Translations under genes and position numbers: made by a program
Notes under the pieces: model-generated
The model's database searches: none
What the model was told of the DNA's origin: nothing
What the model saw: only the letters and a program-made list of their open reading frames with translations
NCBI GenBank assembly: GCA_019116025.1
Contig: DXCM01000049.1
Span: forward strand, 1 to 43,722
Length of the DNA: 43,722 nt
Source: Candidatus Companilactobacillus pullicola
GTDB lineage: Bacteria > Bacillota > Bacilli > Lactobacillales > Lactobacillaceae
Reading direction: 5' to 3'
Shown here: positions 1 through 10,781 of the stretch, piece after piece
Position numbering within the stretch: position 1 is the first letter of the stretch
Layout: every line of letters starts with the position of its first letter

Positions 1-458
1 AAAAAGATAATTGTAATATACACATTACTGTACAAAGCGTATGCCAGTGTTCCTAAGGTCATTATGACTGAGCCTAACAAAGAAAATATTTGACGCCAAT
101 AATTGTCTTCCAACAATTTCAAATCATTGAGGAAGAACGATAGGTTTCCCGATTCAAAATCTTCCTGTTCCTCAGTGACGTGTGACATTTTGCTCATCAA
201 AAAGTTATTTTTTAATTTGTGATTGATCAAATAGATATTCTTATTCACCACTACGCTCTTTATATAACCCAATATTGCAAAAGCTGCGTAACCTAAAATG
301 ATCACGATAACCGATGGCACAATCAAACTTATCGATTTCTTACTGATCAAATAAAAAATATACGAATAAGTGATTGTGTTGAATGGAATCTCTAACCCCG
401 CTAATAGGCTGAAAAAGATGGCTAAATAAAAATACGAATGATTAATATACTTTTTCAT
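1..458 (-). CDS. ABC transporter transmembrane domain protein, N-terminal part (cut by window edge)
   Basis: About 152 codons are readable from ATG at 458 down to the left edge without a stop. The start has an AAGGGG site about 10 bases upstream. The protein begins MKKYINHSYFYLAIFFSLLAG and shows hydrophobic segments near residues 10-40, 47-67 and 128-152. Between them is a charged stretch with EEQEDFESGNLSFFLNDL, which resembles the cytoplasmic loop of type-I ABC exporters, where a conserved E-x-F-E...G...L pattern precedes TM3. No nucleotide-binding domain is visible because the rest is outside the window. Substrate unknown; peptide, bacteriocin or multidrug exporters are the closest family idea. 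Expressed from a clear promoter at 495-523. Confidence 0.6.
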   Translation of the reverse strand, partial: MKKYINHSYFYLAIFFSLLAGLEIPFNTITYSYIFYLISKKSISLIVPSVIVIILGYAAFAILGYIKSVVVNKNIYLINHKLKNNFLMSKMSHVTEEQEDFESGNLSFFLNDLKLLEDNYWRQIFSLLGSVIMTLGTLAYALYSNVYITIIF

Positions 459-494
459 TAAAATTATCCCCTTAAAATTAAAATATTTTTAATC

Positions 495-523
495 ATCATA
501 TTACTGTAATCATAAGGTGTCAA
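495..523 (-). promoter_or_regulatory. Sigma-A promoter for the left-edge ABC transporter gene
   Basis: On the minus strand TTGACA (523-518) and TATGAT (500-495) are separated by exactly 17 bases. Transcription would begin about 30 bases upstream of the ATG at 458. Confidence 0.7.
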
Positions 524-628
524 ACCAACATGGCACTATGAATCTATTTAATTTTGACGTACATTCATTAGAATAAAATTAATTCTCAAATATATCATCT
601 TCGAATAGAACATTGCATGTAGAGCGGT

Positions 629-634
629 TATAAT
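629..634 (+). promoter_or_regulatory. Possible -10 box upstream of the secreted protein at 665
   Basis: A perfect TATAAT lies 31 bases before the ATG. The -35 region at 17-base spacing (TAGAAC) is poor, so only the -10 is supported. Confidence 0.35.
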
Positions 635-664
635 GAAACAAATTATTTTTAGGGGTTACATAAT

Positions 665-1183
665 ATGAAAAGGCGACTAATCTTTATCTGTACAACACTA
701 CTCATCTTTACTTCTACTTCCGTCACTAACATTTCGGCAGCTACTGATACAACTAACCATCGTGATGAAAAACGTGCCGTAAAATTCTTTAATAAGATCA
801 AAAACTTCAACTACAAACTCAATCAACAATTAGCTCAAAAGACTAAATCTGCGATTAATAAGTTCAAAGCCAATTCTCAATCCGTGGAGGAAAAATCTGA
901 TAATTTAAAAATCTACTGGTCAACTTTTATCAATAAAATCAATTATTTAAAAAATGACCAGCTAGAAATTTACGTTACAAAGGAATTCAAAAGTCTCACT
1001 CACAAAAAAAGAGCCCAAATCGTTGATTCAGTTCAACGATTAGCACTCTCACACTTAGAAGATTTTAAAGCGGTGACACCCTATAGATCCAAGACTGGAT
1101 TGGCCGCTTCTATCTTTTGTGATGGCGATTATTTAGGCCGTTCACTTTTCCTAGACAATAGTAATTTTAAATGGAACGACTAA
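665..1183 (+). CDS. Secreted Lys-rich helical protein of unknown function
   Basis: A 172-residue protein. The N-terminus is a typical signal peptide: MKRR, a hydrophobic core LIFICTTLLIFTSTSV, then a likely AxA cleavage after residue 25 (NISAA). The mature part is rich in Lys, Asn and Gln and looks mostly alpha-helical up to residue 140. It ends in a short non-helical tail with one Cys (SIFCDGDYLG). I recognise no family. An AGGGG ribosome site lies 9 bases before the ATG. Its 3' end overlaps the convergent TraX-like gene by four bases, so no intrinsic terminator fits between them. Exported role and partner unknown. Confidence 0.65.
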   Translation: MKRRLIFICTTLLIFTSTSVTNISAATDTTNHRDEKRAVKFFNKIKNFNYKLNQQLAQKTKSAINKFKANSQSVEEKSDNLKIYWSTFINKINYLKNDQLEIYVTKEFKSLTHKKRAQIVDSVQRLALSHLEDFKAVTPYRSKTGLAASIFCDGDYLGRSLFLDNSNFKWND

Positions 1184-1962
1184 TGACAGAATAAACTCGC
1201 TAACAAGTGAATAACCCACAAGTGTAACGGATAGAACAAATAGAATACATATTTCAATTTGCTATCATATTTTCCCAACCTACCGCTATAAAAAGTTAAT
1301 AACGGTATGATCAGAATGAAGAAAATATCACTAGCATTCATAGCAATGCTGTCGAATATCATTAATGGATCAGTCGTGCCAACTGTCAATGCCATTGGTA
1401 ATTCTATGACTGCCATCACAATCATTAAAGCTAAGTAACTTAAATTTCTTTTTTTAATATTCTGATGCGTTACTTGAGTTATCAACATAAATGGAAAAAT
1501 AATAAAGCTACCTTCTAAAACTGGCATAATGCCGATAAGAAGTAAAATAATGGAAACGACTCTCAGAAGTTGTTTCTTTTTTTGTTCCTGATGATTATCC
1601 CATAAACAAATTATGACCGCGCCGACAAACAGAGTTAAAAAGATATTGTCTCCAATAATAGACATAGCGTAATCTTTTCGTAAAACAAATAGATTCATTA
1701 GATAATTGCCGACGGCCATGAAAATTCCCCAACCGCCTAAACGAATTAGATAATCTTTTCGGCTATGCGTATAGTGAAGTCCCTCGACAACTAAATAAGC
1801 AAAACCAACGGCTACTACGCGCGTTATGATGTGAAATATATCAGCTAAATATGGTGAAATGAAATAATTGATATGGTCTAGGACCATTAACCCCATTAAT
1901 AACAGTTTGAATATGTCCCGATTCATCGCCTTATGGGTGATACTGGGTGTGAATTGTCGCAT
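1180..1962 (-). CDS. TraX family membrane protein
   Basis: A 260-residue integral membrane protein with about eight hydrophobic segments. The opening (FKLLLMGLMVLDHINYF) and the end (YVFYLFYPLHLWVIHLL) match the TraX family: a K-x-x-A/L...MxxDHxxY start and a Y-x-FYPxHL near the C-terminus. F-plasmid TraX N-acetylates pilin. Chromosomal Firmicute homologues resemble acyltransferase-3 membrane enzymes and their substrate is not known. No conjugation genes are nearby, so a cell-envelope acylation role is only an inference. GAGGGAG ribosome site 9 bases before the ATG; own promoter at 1993-2021. Divergent from the potassium channel gene. Confidence 0.8.
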   Translation of the reverse strand: MRQFTPSITHKAMNRDIFKLLLMGLMVLDHINYFISPYLADIFHIITRVVAVGFAYLVVEGLHYTHSRKDYLIRLGGWGIFMAVGNYLMNLFVLRKDYAMSIIGDNIFLTLFVGAVIICLWDNHQEQKKKQLLRVVSIILLLIGIMPVLEGSFIIFPFMLITQVTHQNIKKRNLSYLALMIVMAVIELPMALTVGTTDPLMIFDSIAMNASDIFFILIIPLLTFYSGRLGKYDSKLKYVFYLFYPLHLWVIHLLASLFCH

Positions 1963-1992
1963 AAATTAAGTCTCCCTCAAATTGATAATTTC

Positions 1993-2021
1993 ATTATCCG
2001 GAAATTTATTTAGCTTGTAAA
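1993..2021 (-). promoter_or_regulatory. Sigma-A promoter for the TraX-like gene
   Basis: TTTACA (2021-2016) and GATAAT (1998-1993) on the minus strand with a 17-base spacer, about 30 bases from the start codon. Confidence 0.6.
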
Positions 2022-2088
2022 TATACCTAACACAACCGTTAGTGCTATATTACAAAATAGTAAGACTAATCAGAAATGGACTGACATC

Positions 2089-2859
2089 ATGGAAAAGTTT
2101 CATAAATTTTTGCATTCAAATGGTTATTATTTCGTCATTGTTTTAGCAGGATTATTATCGCTAATTATTTTGGTATTAAGTTACATTCCCCACTTCAATA
2201 TTTCACGTTCACCATACATCGAAATTGATATTGGAACACTGTTGATTTTTTGTTTCGACTACTTTGGCAGACTCTACTTAGCTAAAAATAAATCAGACTT
2301 CTTTCGACACAACATCCTTGATTTATTAGCAATCTTGCCTTTTAACACAATTTTTAATGTTTTTAGAGTTTTTCGTGTCGTTAATGTCCTACGTTTTGCC
2401 AAAGTGTTTACCTTGATAAGATTCATTGGAACTGCTGGTAAGATGCAAAAGAACGCTAAAAAATTCTTACGTATCAATGGCTTTATTTACCTGATCATTA
2501 TCTGTGGAATTGTATTAGTCACTGCTGCTATTTCCTATTCACTAGCTGAAAATGTTTCTTTAAGCAACTCATTTTGGTGGGCCATCGTCACAGCTTCGAC
2601 GGTTGGTTACGGAGATGTCGCTCCAACGACCCTTGTCGGCAGAATTTCTGCTGTTTCGCTGATGATTATTGGAATCGGCTTTATTGGAACTCTAACTAGT
2701 ACGATCACCAACTACTTTACCCAAGAAACATCCGAAAAAAGTGACGATAAATTAGATCAAATATTAGTAAAACTCGACAAAATAGAACAAGAGAATCGTA
2801 ATTTGCATCATGAAATTGAGGAACTAAAACGTTCTAAGGATAAAACAAATGATAAATGA
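2089..2859 (+). CDS. Voltage-gated-like potassium channel, 6 TM with C-terminal coiled coil
   Basis: A 256-residue ion channel subunit. The pore loop carries the potassium selectivity filter TVGYGD around residue 170, inside TASTVGYGDVAP. Ahead of it are S1 (about 14-33), S2 (46-65), S3 (76-86), an Arg-rich S4-like helix (91-115; FRVFRVVNVLRF with repeated positive residues) and S5 (130-150); S6 follows at 183-206. The last 40 residues form a heptad-like coiled coil (LDQILVKLDKIEQENRNLHHEIEEL) that probably drives tetramer assembly. Such channels set membrane potential and potassium flux. The Shine-Dalgarno is weak (GGA about 8 bases upstream), suggesting low translation. The gene stands alone between TraX and the Ltp protein. 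Confidence 0.9.
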   Translation: MEKFHKFLHSNGYYFVIVLAGLLSLIILVLSYIPHFNISRSPYIEIDIGTLLIFCFDYFGRLYLAKNKSDFFRHNILDLLAILPFNTIFNVFRVFRVVNVLRFAKVFTLIRFIGTAGKMQKNAKKFLRINGFIYLIIICGIVLVTAAISYSLAENVSLSNSFWWAIVTASTVGYGDVAPTTLVGRISAVSLMIIGIGFIGTLTSTITNYFTQETSEKSDDKLDQILVKLDKIEQENRNLHHEIEELKRSKDKTNDK

Positions 2860-2929
2860 GTAATTTATTAATATCCATATTTGAATTTTTTACCCATTTA
2901 CATTTATAAATAGATATATCAAATCAGAA

Positions 2930-2958
2930 TGGAATATACCGATTGTCTTCCTTATAAT
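2930..2958 (+). promoter_or_regulatory. Probable promoter of the Ltp-repeat gene
   Basis: TATAAT at 2953-2958 with TGGAAT at 2930-2935, 17-base spacer. The -10 is perfect, the -35 weak. About 31 bases before the ATG. Confidence 0.5.
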
Positions 2959-2989
2959 ATCTTAGATAATAGTCATAAGGGGAAAATAT

Positions 2990-3511
2990 ATGAACAGAAG
3001 AAGTAGGAATATCAAGACAAAATGGTATAAGAAAAAGAAACTATGGATAGGCATTATCATTGCCATATTCTTAATTGCTGGAATTAACAGTTTAAACTCC
3101 ACAAGTAATGACAGCAGTAGCAATAACAAGGTAGAACAGAAATCAACTACTAAAAAAGTTGCTTCTCCTGCAAAGAAGGAAGAAAAAACTAAGCCTGAAG
3201 ATAACGTTCCAACAGAATATAAATCTGCTCTAAAAAAGGCTGAGACTTATGCAGAAATGATGCACATGTCAAAAAAAGGAATTTTTGAACAATTAACATC
3301 CGAATATGGTGAAAAATTTTCTAAAGAAGCAGCCCAATACGCGATTGATAATATCAAAGCTGATTGGAATAAAAATGCCTTAGAAAAAGCTAAGACATAT
3401 CAAAAAGATATGTCCATGTCACCTGAGGGCATTCGTGATCAATTAACATCTGAATACGGTGAACAATTCACTGCTGAAGAAGCAAATTATGCCGTATCTA
3501 ATCTAAAATAA
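2990..3511 (+). CDS. Membrane-anchored protein with two Ltp (host cell surface-exposed lipoprotein) repeats
   Basis: A 173-residue protein: a basic cytoplasmic N-terminus (residues 1-18), one membrane helix (LWIGIIIAIFLIAGI, about 19-33), a Ser/Asn/Lys-rich linker (35-75), then two tandem copies of about 48 residues. Each copy carries the pattern A-x-x-Y...MSxxGI-x-x-QLTSEYGE-x-F-x-x-EAxYA-x-x-x-I/L, the Ltp/PF07553 repeat. The founding member, Ltp of Streptococcus thermophilus phage TP-J34, blocks injection of incoming phage DNA; family knowledge, not shown here. Unlike Ltp there is no lipobox Cys, so anchoring must be by the uncleaved helix. The repeats are also visible in the DNA as two near-identical 24-base stretches. 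AAGGGG site 7 bases before the ATG; terminator directly after the stop. Confidence 0.8.
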   Translation: MNRRSRNIKTKWYKKKKLWIGIIIAIFLIAGINSLNSTSNDSSSNNKVEQKSTTKKVASPAKKEEKTKPEDNVPTEYKSALKKAETYAEMMHMSKKGIFEQLTSEYGEKFSKEAAQYAIDNIKADWNKNALEKAKTYQKDMSMSPEGIRDQLTSEYGEQFTAEEANYAVSNLK

Positions 3512-3516
3512 ACACC

Positions 3517-3561
3517 AAAAAGGGAACTGAAATTTTGATAAAAAAATTCAGTCCCCTTTTA
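3517..3561 (+). terminator. Rho-independent terminator after the Ltp-repeat gene
   Basis: Stem AAAAGGGAACTGAA / TTCAGTCCCCTTTT with one mismatch, a 16-base AT-rich loop and a T tail. Confidence 0.8.
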
Positions 3562-3600
3562 TATTCCCTTATTCAAACTCAACTGTAACTTCAATAAATA

Positions 3601-3623
3601 CAGATTTTCTACTACCGACGGCA
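3601..3623 (-). repeat. Relic of the structured intergenic repeat (type B, outer-stem fragment)
   Basis: The minus-strand reading of these 23 bases matches the 5' outer stem of the complete element at 41241 (GCCGTCGGTAGTAGAAAATC and on). Nothing of the core remains. It lies between the Ltp gene terminator and the end of the methyltransferase gene. Confidence 0.6.
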
Positions 3624-3653
3624 TCTTACATTTGAGCAAAAGCTATTTTATGA

Positions 3654-4403
3654 TCATTGTTTCTGTGCAACTATCAAAAATCGATCTTCATATGTATCGA
3701 TCTGTCCGGTTTGTTCAATTATATTTTGTAACTCGTATAACTTAGATAAATTATCTTCGACATTGAAATTAGGAAACTCCCACGGAATAACTGTGGCGTA
3801 ATAAACTATCGCACCAACATCGAAAAATGACATCTTTGAAAAACTGACGTCTGACTTCATTACTTTCAATCCCGCCTTATGACAAGCAATCGTATTGTTG
3901 ACCAAAGTATTGTCCGGATAAGCTGGCTGATAATCGTCATTGAAAAATCTGGATAGTGAAAAATTATTCGTTGCACCCACTTGTTCCGTCACAAACATCC
4001 CTGATGGCTTCAAAACACGACTGATTTCAGAGACCGGCATTGCTCCATGACAGTTAGTTACAATCTCAAATTCATTGTATGGCACCAAATTAAGATTCTC
4101 GTTAGGATCTGGATACAGTGTCACGCCACTGGGAACAACTTTCTTCTTGAGGTATTCAATATTAGGTTCCCAACCTTCAGTTACGCAGGTCCTTTGCGGA
4201 TCATGACGAAAACTTGCCATCAATTCGCCACCACCAGTATCCATATCCAACCAATTATCCTTGGGATGTAAATATTTTTGAACAATTTTAGAGTAATCCC
4301 ACGGCAATGATTCGTTTTGCCAGCGACCGTTCAAATGTTCGAAATTCCAGCCTTGCATCGCACGACTGCCTTCTTTTAACCAAGTCTCTTCTACTTCCTT
4401 CAT
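3654..4403 (-). CDS. SAM-dependent methyltransferase (class I)
   Basis: 249 residues from the ATG at 4403. A TTG 21 bases further upstream is open, but the AAAGGT ribosome site lies inside that extension, so the ATG is preferred. Motif I is DMDTGGGEL (about residues 53-61), the glycine-rich SAM-binding loop; a Rossmann order follows, with a post-I acidic region (TEGWEPN) and a motif-IV-like FEIVTNCHGAMP. SEISRVLKPSGMFVTEQVG is the typical methyltransferase motif before strand 5. Substrate cannot be read from sequence. It follows the phospho-beta-glucosidase stop by 26 bases, so it is probably the last gene of the beta-glucoside operon; a link to glycoside metabolism is inference. Confidence 0.85.
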   Translation of the reverse strand: MKEVEETWLKEGSRAMQGWNFEHLNGRWQNESLPWDYSKIVQKYLHPKDNWLDMDTGGGELMASFRHDPQRTCVTEGWEPNIEYLKKKVVPSGVTLYPDPNENLNLVPYNEFEIVTNCHGAMPVSEISRVLKPSGMFVTEQVGATNNFSLSRFFNDDYQPAYPDNTLVNNTIACHKAGLKVMKSDVSFSKMSFFDVGAIVYYATVIPWEFPNFNVEDNLSKLYELQNIIEQTGQIDTYEDRFLIVAQKQ

Positions 4404-4429
4404 AATTAACACTACCTTTATCAAATATT

Positions 4430-7835
<3,406 letters not shown>

Positions 7836-7967
7836 GTCTTTCTCTCCTAATTTTTATAGGTTTTTACTTAGCATGGCGATAATTTCACGGTAACAATAAT
7901 CTTTTAAACATTATTCGTTCAAGTAATATGAACCACATAATTTAGCAAATATTTTGAATTTTTCATA

Positions 7968-8018
7968 CAAAAAACCTACTCAGCCCTCATTAAATAAACG
8001 GACTAAGTAGGTTTTTGT
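7968..8018 (-). terminator. Leader terminator/attenuator of the beta-glucoside operon
   Basis: On the minus strand AAAACCTACTTAG pairs with CTGAGTAGGTTTTTT across a loop of about 17 bases. It lies between the promoter (8077-8105) and bglP, so it would stop transcription before the genes. The GTAGG at 8027-8023 just upstream can pair instead with CCTAC of the terminator's first arm, a mutually exclusive fold expected of an antiterminator. It does not clearly match the LicT/BglG RAT consensus, although a GGGGTT...AAAACC frame is present. Confidence 0.65.
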
Positions 8019-8076
8019 AGTTCCTACAGATTTCCATTGCAACCCCAATTACTCATTTACTATCCAATTCGTATTC

Positions 8077-8105
8077 ATGATAGCGCTTACTTAAAGAGAC
8101 GTCAA
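8077..8105 (-). promoter_or_regulatory. Promoter of the beta-glucoside operon
   Basis: Minus strand TTGACG (8105-8100), 17-base spacer, TATCAT (8082-8077). Start of transcription expected near 8070, giving a leader of about 235 bases. Confidence 0.75.
8078..8091. promoter_or_regulatory. cre (CcpA-binding) site over the bglP promoter
   Basis: TGATAGCGCTTACT matches the consensus TGWNANCGNTNWCA at every defined position but the last. It covers the -10 box and spacer, so CcpA bound here would block RNA polymerase when a preferred sugar is present. Confidence 0.75.
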
Positions 8106-8146
8106 TTTATTGAGATTACAGTATGAATACTAACTGTATGTAAACA

Positions 8147-8191
8147 AAATAAGCCGTGGCCCACAATTTTTTTGCGGACAACGGCTTATTT
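8147..8191 (-). terminator. Terminator of the ABC transporter/phosphodiesterase operon
   Basis: Minus strand AAATAAGCCGTTGTCC pairs with the GTGGGCCACGGCTTATTTT region (imperfect centre, T-rich end). It follows the stop at 8216 and separates this operon from the bglP promoter. Confidence 0.75.
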
Positions 8192-8215
8192 CAACTACCT
8201 CTGTTAATACTTATA

Positions 8216-9055
8216 CTATTTTTGTTGTGAACAACGATAACGATACAAAACATCAGGCCAATCGGTTTGAATTGCATTGATACCTGTTTTCAAAATTTTA
8301 CCCCAACTAACTTTGGGACCATCCAACAAGGCCAAATTGTCATCCAGCCCACTAAACAACTTAGTTTTACTGTTTAATTTAATGCTGTTGGCTAAAAGCA
8401 TATATTCCCCTTGACGATACTTATCTAAAATAGGTGAATTAATTAGATCCAAATTGGGAGTTGTTTCAATTATTTCTAACCCTACAATATTTAAATCAGG
8501 AAACTCTGCCAAAACTTTTAACTGTTCTAAATCAGTAATAATTGGGAAATAAAGATATTTAATCGGATGATTGTTTAAAATTTGTAAGTATTCTCGTTTG
8601 GGTGGAGATTTCAAAACAAAATACTCATGCATTGCTGAATACTGATCCAAAAATGGTAAAAATGTCTGCCAGTAATTCCAGGAACGATCAATATTGATGA
8701 AAGTTTGGTGGTCGATATGTTGATAATAATAATCAAAACTCTCTACTTTTTTGTCGACCTGTTCATCCAAACTATTATAATAATATTTTGCCTTAATCTC
8801 GGTGGTAGACAATTCCTGAATATTTCTTTTTTCATGCAATAAACGTTCTTCTCCACCGTCATGGAAGATGAAGAAATCACCGTCTGTTGATTTGGAAATA
8901 TCAATTTCAACCATATCTACCTGTTGAACCAACGATACCTTGGCAGCATCACTAGTATTCTCAATAATATTGCCACTGTGCGAACCACGGTGAACCAGAA
9001 TCAAGAAATCTTGCTCATTCATTTTTTGTTTAAAAAGTTGACTGTTAATTTTCAT
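8216..9055 (-). CDS. Glycerophosphodiester phosphodiesterase family protein
   Basis: 279 residues with GDPD (PF03009) landmarks: His22-Arg23-Gly24 after a hydrophobic strand, Glu32-Asn33-Thr34, Glu50 and Asp52 (VEIDIS) for metal binding, and general-acid-type His65-Asp66 (FHDG). A Lys in YFVLKSPP fits the barrel's later strand, and the protein ends with AIQTDWPD as in UgpQ-like enzymes. No signal peptide, so it acts in the cytoplasm. Family members split glycerophosphodiesters into glycerol-3-phosphate and an alcohol. It overlaps the permease gene by 11 bases and has only a weak ribosome site, indicating translational coupling. Its place as last gene of a solute ABC operon suggests it processes the imported compound. 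Confidence 0.85.
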   Translation of the reverse strand: MKINSQLFKQKMNEQDFLILVHRGSHSGNIIENTSDAAKVSLVQQVDMVEIDISKSTDGDFFIFHDGGEERLLHEKRNIQELSTTEIKAKYYYNSLDEQVDKKVESFDYYYQHIDHQTFINIDRSWNYWQTFLPFLDQYSAMHEYFVLKSPPKREYLQILNNHPIKYLYFPIITDLEQLKVLAEFPDLNIVGLEIIETTPNLDLINSPILDKYRQGEYMLLANSIKLNSKTKLFSGLDDNLALLDGPKVSWGKILKTGINAIQTDWPDVLYRYRCSQQK

Positions 9056-10781
9056 TTACACTTATCTTTCTTTTTTTGAATAAATTTTTAATGACATTTT
9101 TTCCATCAGCGTAAACGAAGAAGAAAACTAATGCATTGATAGTCATCAAAATAACTGAGTAAACAAAATTCAAGGAAATACCTTCAATCCCAGCTTCTGT
9201 CGATGAATTATTTCTAATAACAACCCCGATTGGCTTAGCAATTGGATTGTATAAGAAAACGGAAAGATCATATTCACTCAATTTACCATTAAAGTTAATC
9301 GCAAGCATAGCCAAAACCGTTGGTAAGACAATTGGTAAAACAATCTTCAAAAATGTGTATGAAGGCTTAGCACCAAGATTCTTAGCCGCATCTTCCAGTG
9401 ACTGATCAACTGAGAAAAACGAGGCCTTTAAGAAACGGAATGTATTTGGCATCATAACGATAATATAAGCTATCAGCATGATGGCTAACGATCCGGTCAA
9501 AATGTTATTCATTACAATCGTATGCGGATGAGAGTAAGTAATTACTAATCCCAAAGCAAACATTAATCCTGGAAATACCCAAGGTGTATAAATGATCATT
9601 TCCAAAACGGTCGCAAAACGATTACGGCGTTTGTAAATGAAACGTGCCATTACTAACATCAAGCCGACCACAATAACTGATGCAGCCGTGGCATAGAACA
9701 CACTAGTTAAGAATGGACGATAAGCCGATTCACTCGTTAAAATCAATTTATAATTGGCTAAACTAAAACTATTCCAATGTAATTGACGTGTCGAGATTGC
9801 CTCAACGTCTGTAAATGAAAATAGTAAAACAACTAAGAATGGAATTAAATTGATCAACGCAATCGCATAAGCTGTCAAATGAGCCAAAACATTTAAGAGT
9901 GGATTAGCAATTCTCACACGTTTAATACGGGTTGAAACTTTAGAGATCGATAAAAAATTACCTTTTCGTTCATTACGTTGTAAAACATACAACAGGATCA
10001 TTTGGATCAAGCCTAAGAACAGTGATAAGACAGCTGCCAAAGTTCTTGATGTTGGTCTTTGTGTGAAAGTTAGGATCAATGGGCTAATTGTTTCAAATTG
10101 CTTTCCACCAATCATCAATGGTGCAGACATTGCCATCAAACCTGTTTGGAAAAGCAGAATCGTACAAGTTAACAGAATTGGTTTCAACGTTGGCAAAACC
10201 ACTTGGAAAATGATTTTGGTATTAGAAGCACCTAATCCGCGGGCTGCTTCAATTGTTTGATAGTCAATACTCTTAAAGGAGTTACGGAAAAAAATCATAT
10301 AAGTGGAAGTACAAGCAAACGTCATTAAGAAAATAACAGCTCCATAACCACTGAACCACGCTGGATTCATTTTAGGGAAATACTTTAGTAAGAAAGTCGT
10401 CACAAAACCACGGGAACCATATGTGAAAATATATCCATTAGCTACCATAACGCCACCAAAAATCAGTGGAATCATGTAGGCTAAGTTAACTAACTTTCTC
10501 AGTTTAATGTCAAAGAATTCAAGGAAAAGAACCTCCAGAATCCCTACAATCGTTGTTGTACAAGTTAATGTTACTGCTAGGATAAATGAATTCTTGATTC
10601 CCCGCATAGCTCTGGGTGAACTCAATATTGACTTGATGGAATCCATCGCCGAACTCTCTTGATTGAAGAATACCGAACGCAGAATTTCAATATTGGGAAA
10701 GAGCATAAATGCAACGATGAACCACAAGAATGCGATCATGAACAATACTAAACCAGGATTTAAACGTTTAATTCTAATCAT
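9045..10781 (-). CDS. ABC transporter permease, fused double MetI-type domain
   Basis: 578 residues, about twelve membrane helices. Two binding-protein-dependent permease domains sit in one chain: the first spans about 45-265 with the EAA loop EAARGLGASNTKIIFQVVLPTLKP (first 20: EAARGLGASNTKIIFQVVLP), the second about 345-560 with EDAAKNLGAKPSYTFLKIVL. This layout is that of FbpB/AfuB/ThiP-type transporters, where one polypeptide forms the whole channel. It overlaps the ATPase stop by 8 bases (ATG inside the end of that gene). Together with the lipoprotein and ATPase it forms an importer. The family covers ferric iron, thiamine, phosphonates and sugar phosphates; the neighbouring phosphodiesterase favours an organophosphate. 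Confidence 0.9.
   Translation of the reverse strand: MIRIKRLNPGLVLFMIAFLWFIVAFMLFPNIEILRSVFFNQESSAMDSIKSILSSPRAMRGIKNSFILAVTLTCTTTIVGILEVLFLEFFDIKLRKLVNLAYMIPLIFGGVMVANGYIFTYGSRGFVTTFLLKYFPKMNPAWFSGYGAVIFLMTFACTSTYMIFFRNSFKSIDYQTIEAARGLGASNTKIIFQVVLPTLKPILLTCTILLFQTGLMAMSAPLMIGGKQFETISPLILTFTQRPTSRTLAAVLSLFLGLIQMILLYVLQRNERKGNFLSISKVSTRIKRVRIANPLLNVLAHLTAYAIALINLIPFLVVLLFSFTDVEAISTRQLHWNSFSLANYKLILTSESAYRPFLTSVFYATAASVIVVGLMLVMARFIYKRRNRFATVLEMIIYTPWVFPGLMFALGLVITYSHPHTIVMNNILTGSLAIMLIAYIIVMMPNTFRFLKASFFSVDQSLEDAAKNLGAKPSYTFLKIVLPIVLPTVLAMLAINFNGKLSEYDLSVFLYNPIAKPIGVVIRNNSSTEAGIEGISLNFVYSVILMTINALVFFFVYADGKNVIKNLFKKRKISVNEN

Noticed and set aside
1180..1962. TraX-like gene as evidence for a conjugative element
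   Set aside because: No relaxase, coupling protein, pilus or integrase gene nearby; chromosomal TraX-family proteins are common in Firmicutes.
4403..4424. TTG 4424 as methyltransferase start
   Set aside because: The AAAGGT ribosome site lies within that extension and serves ATG 4403.
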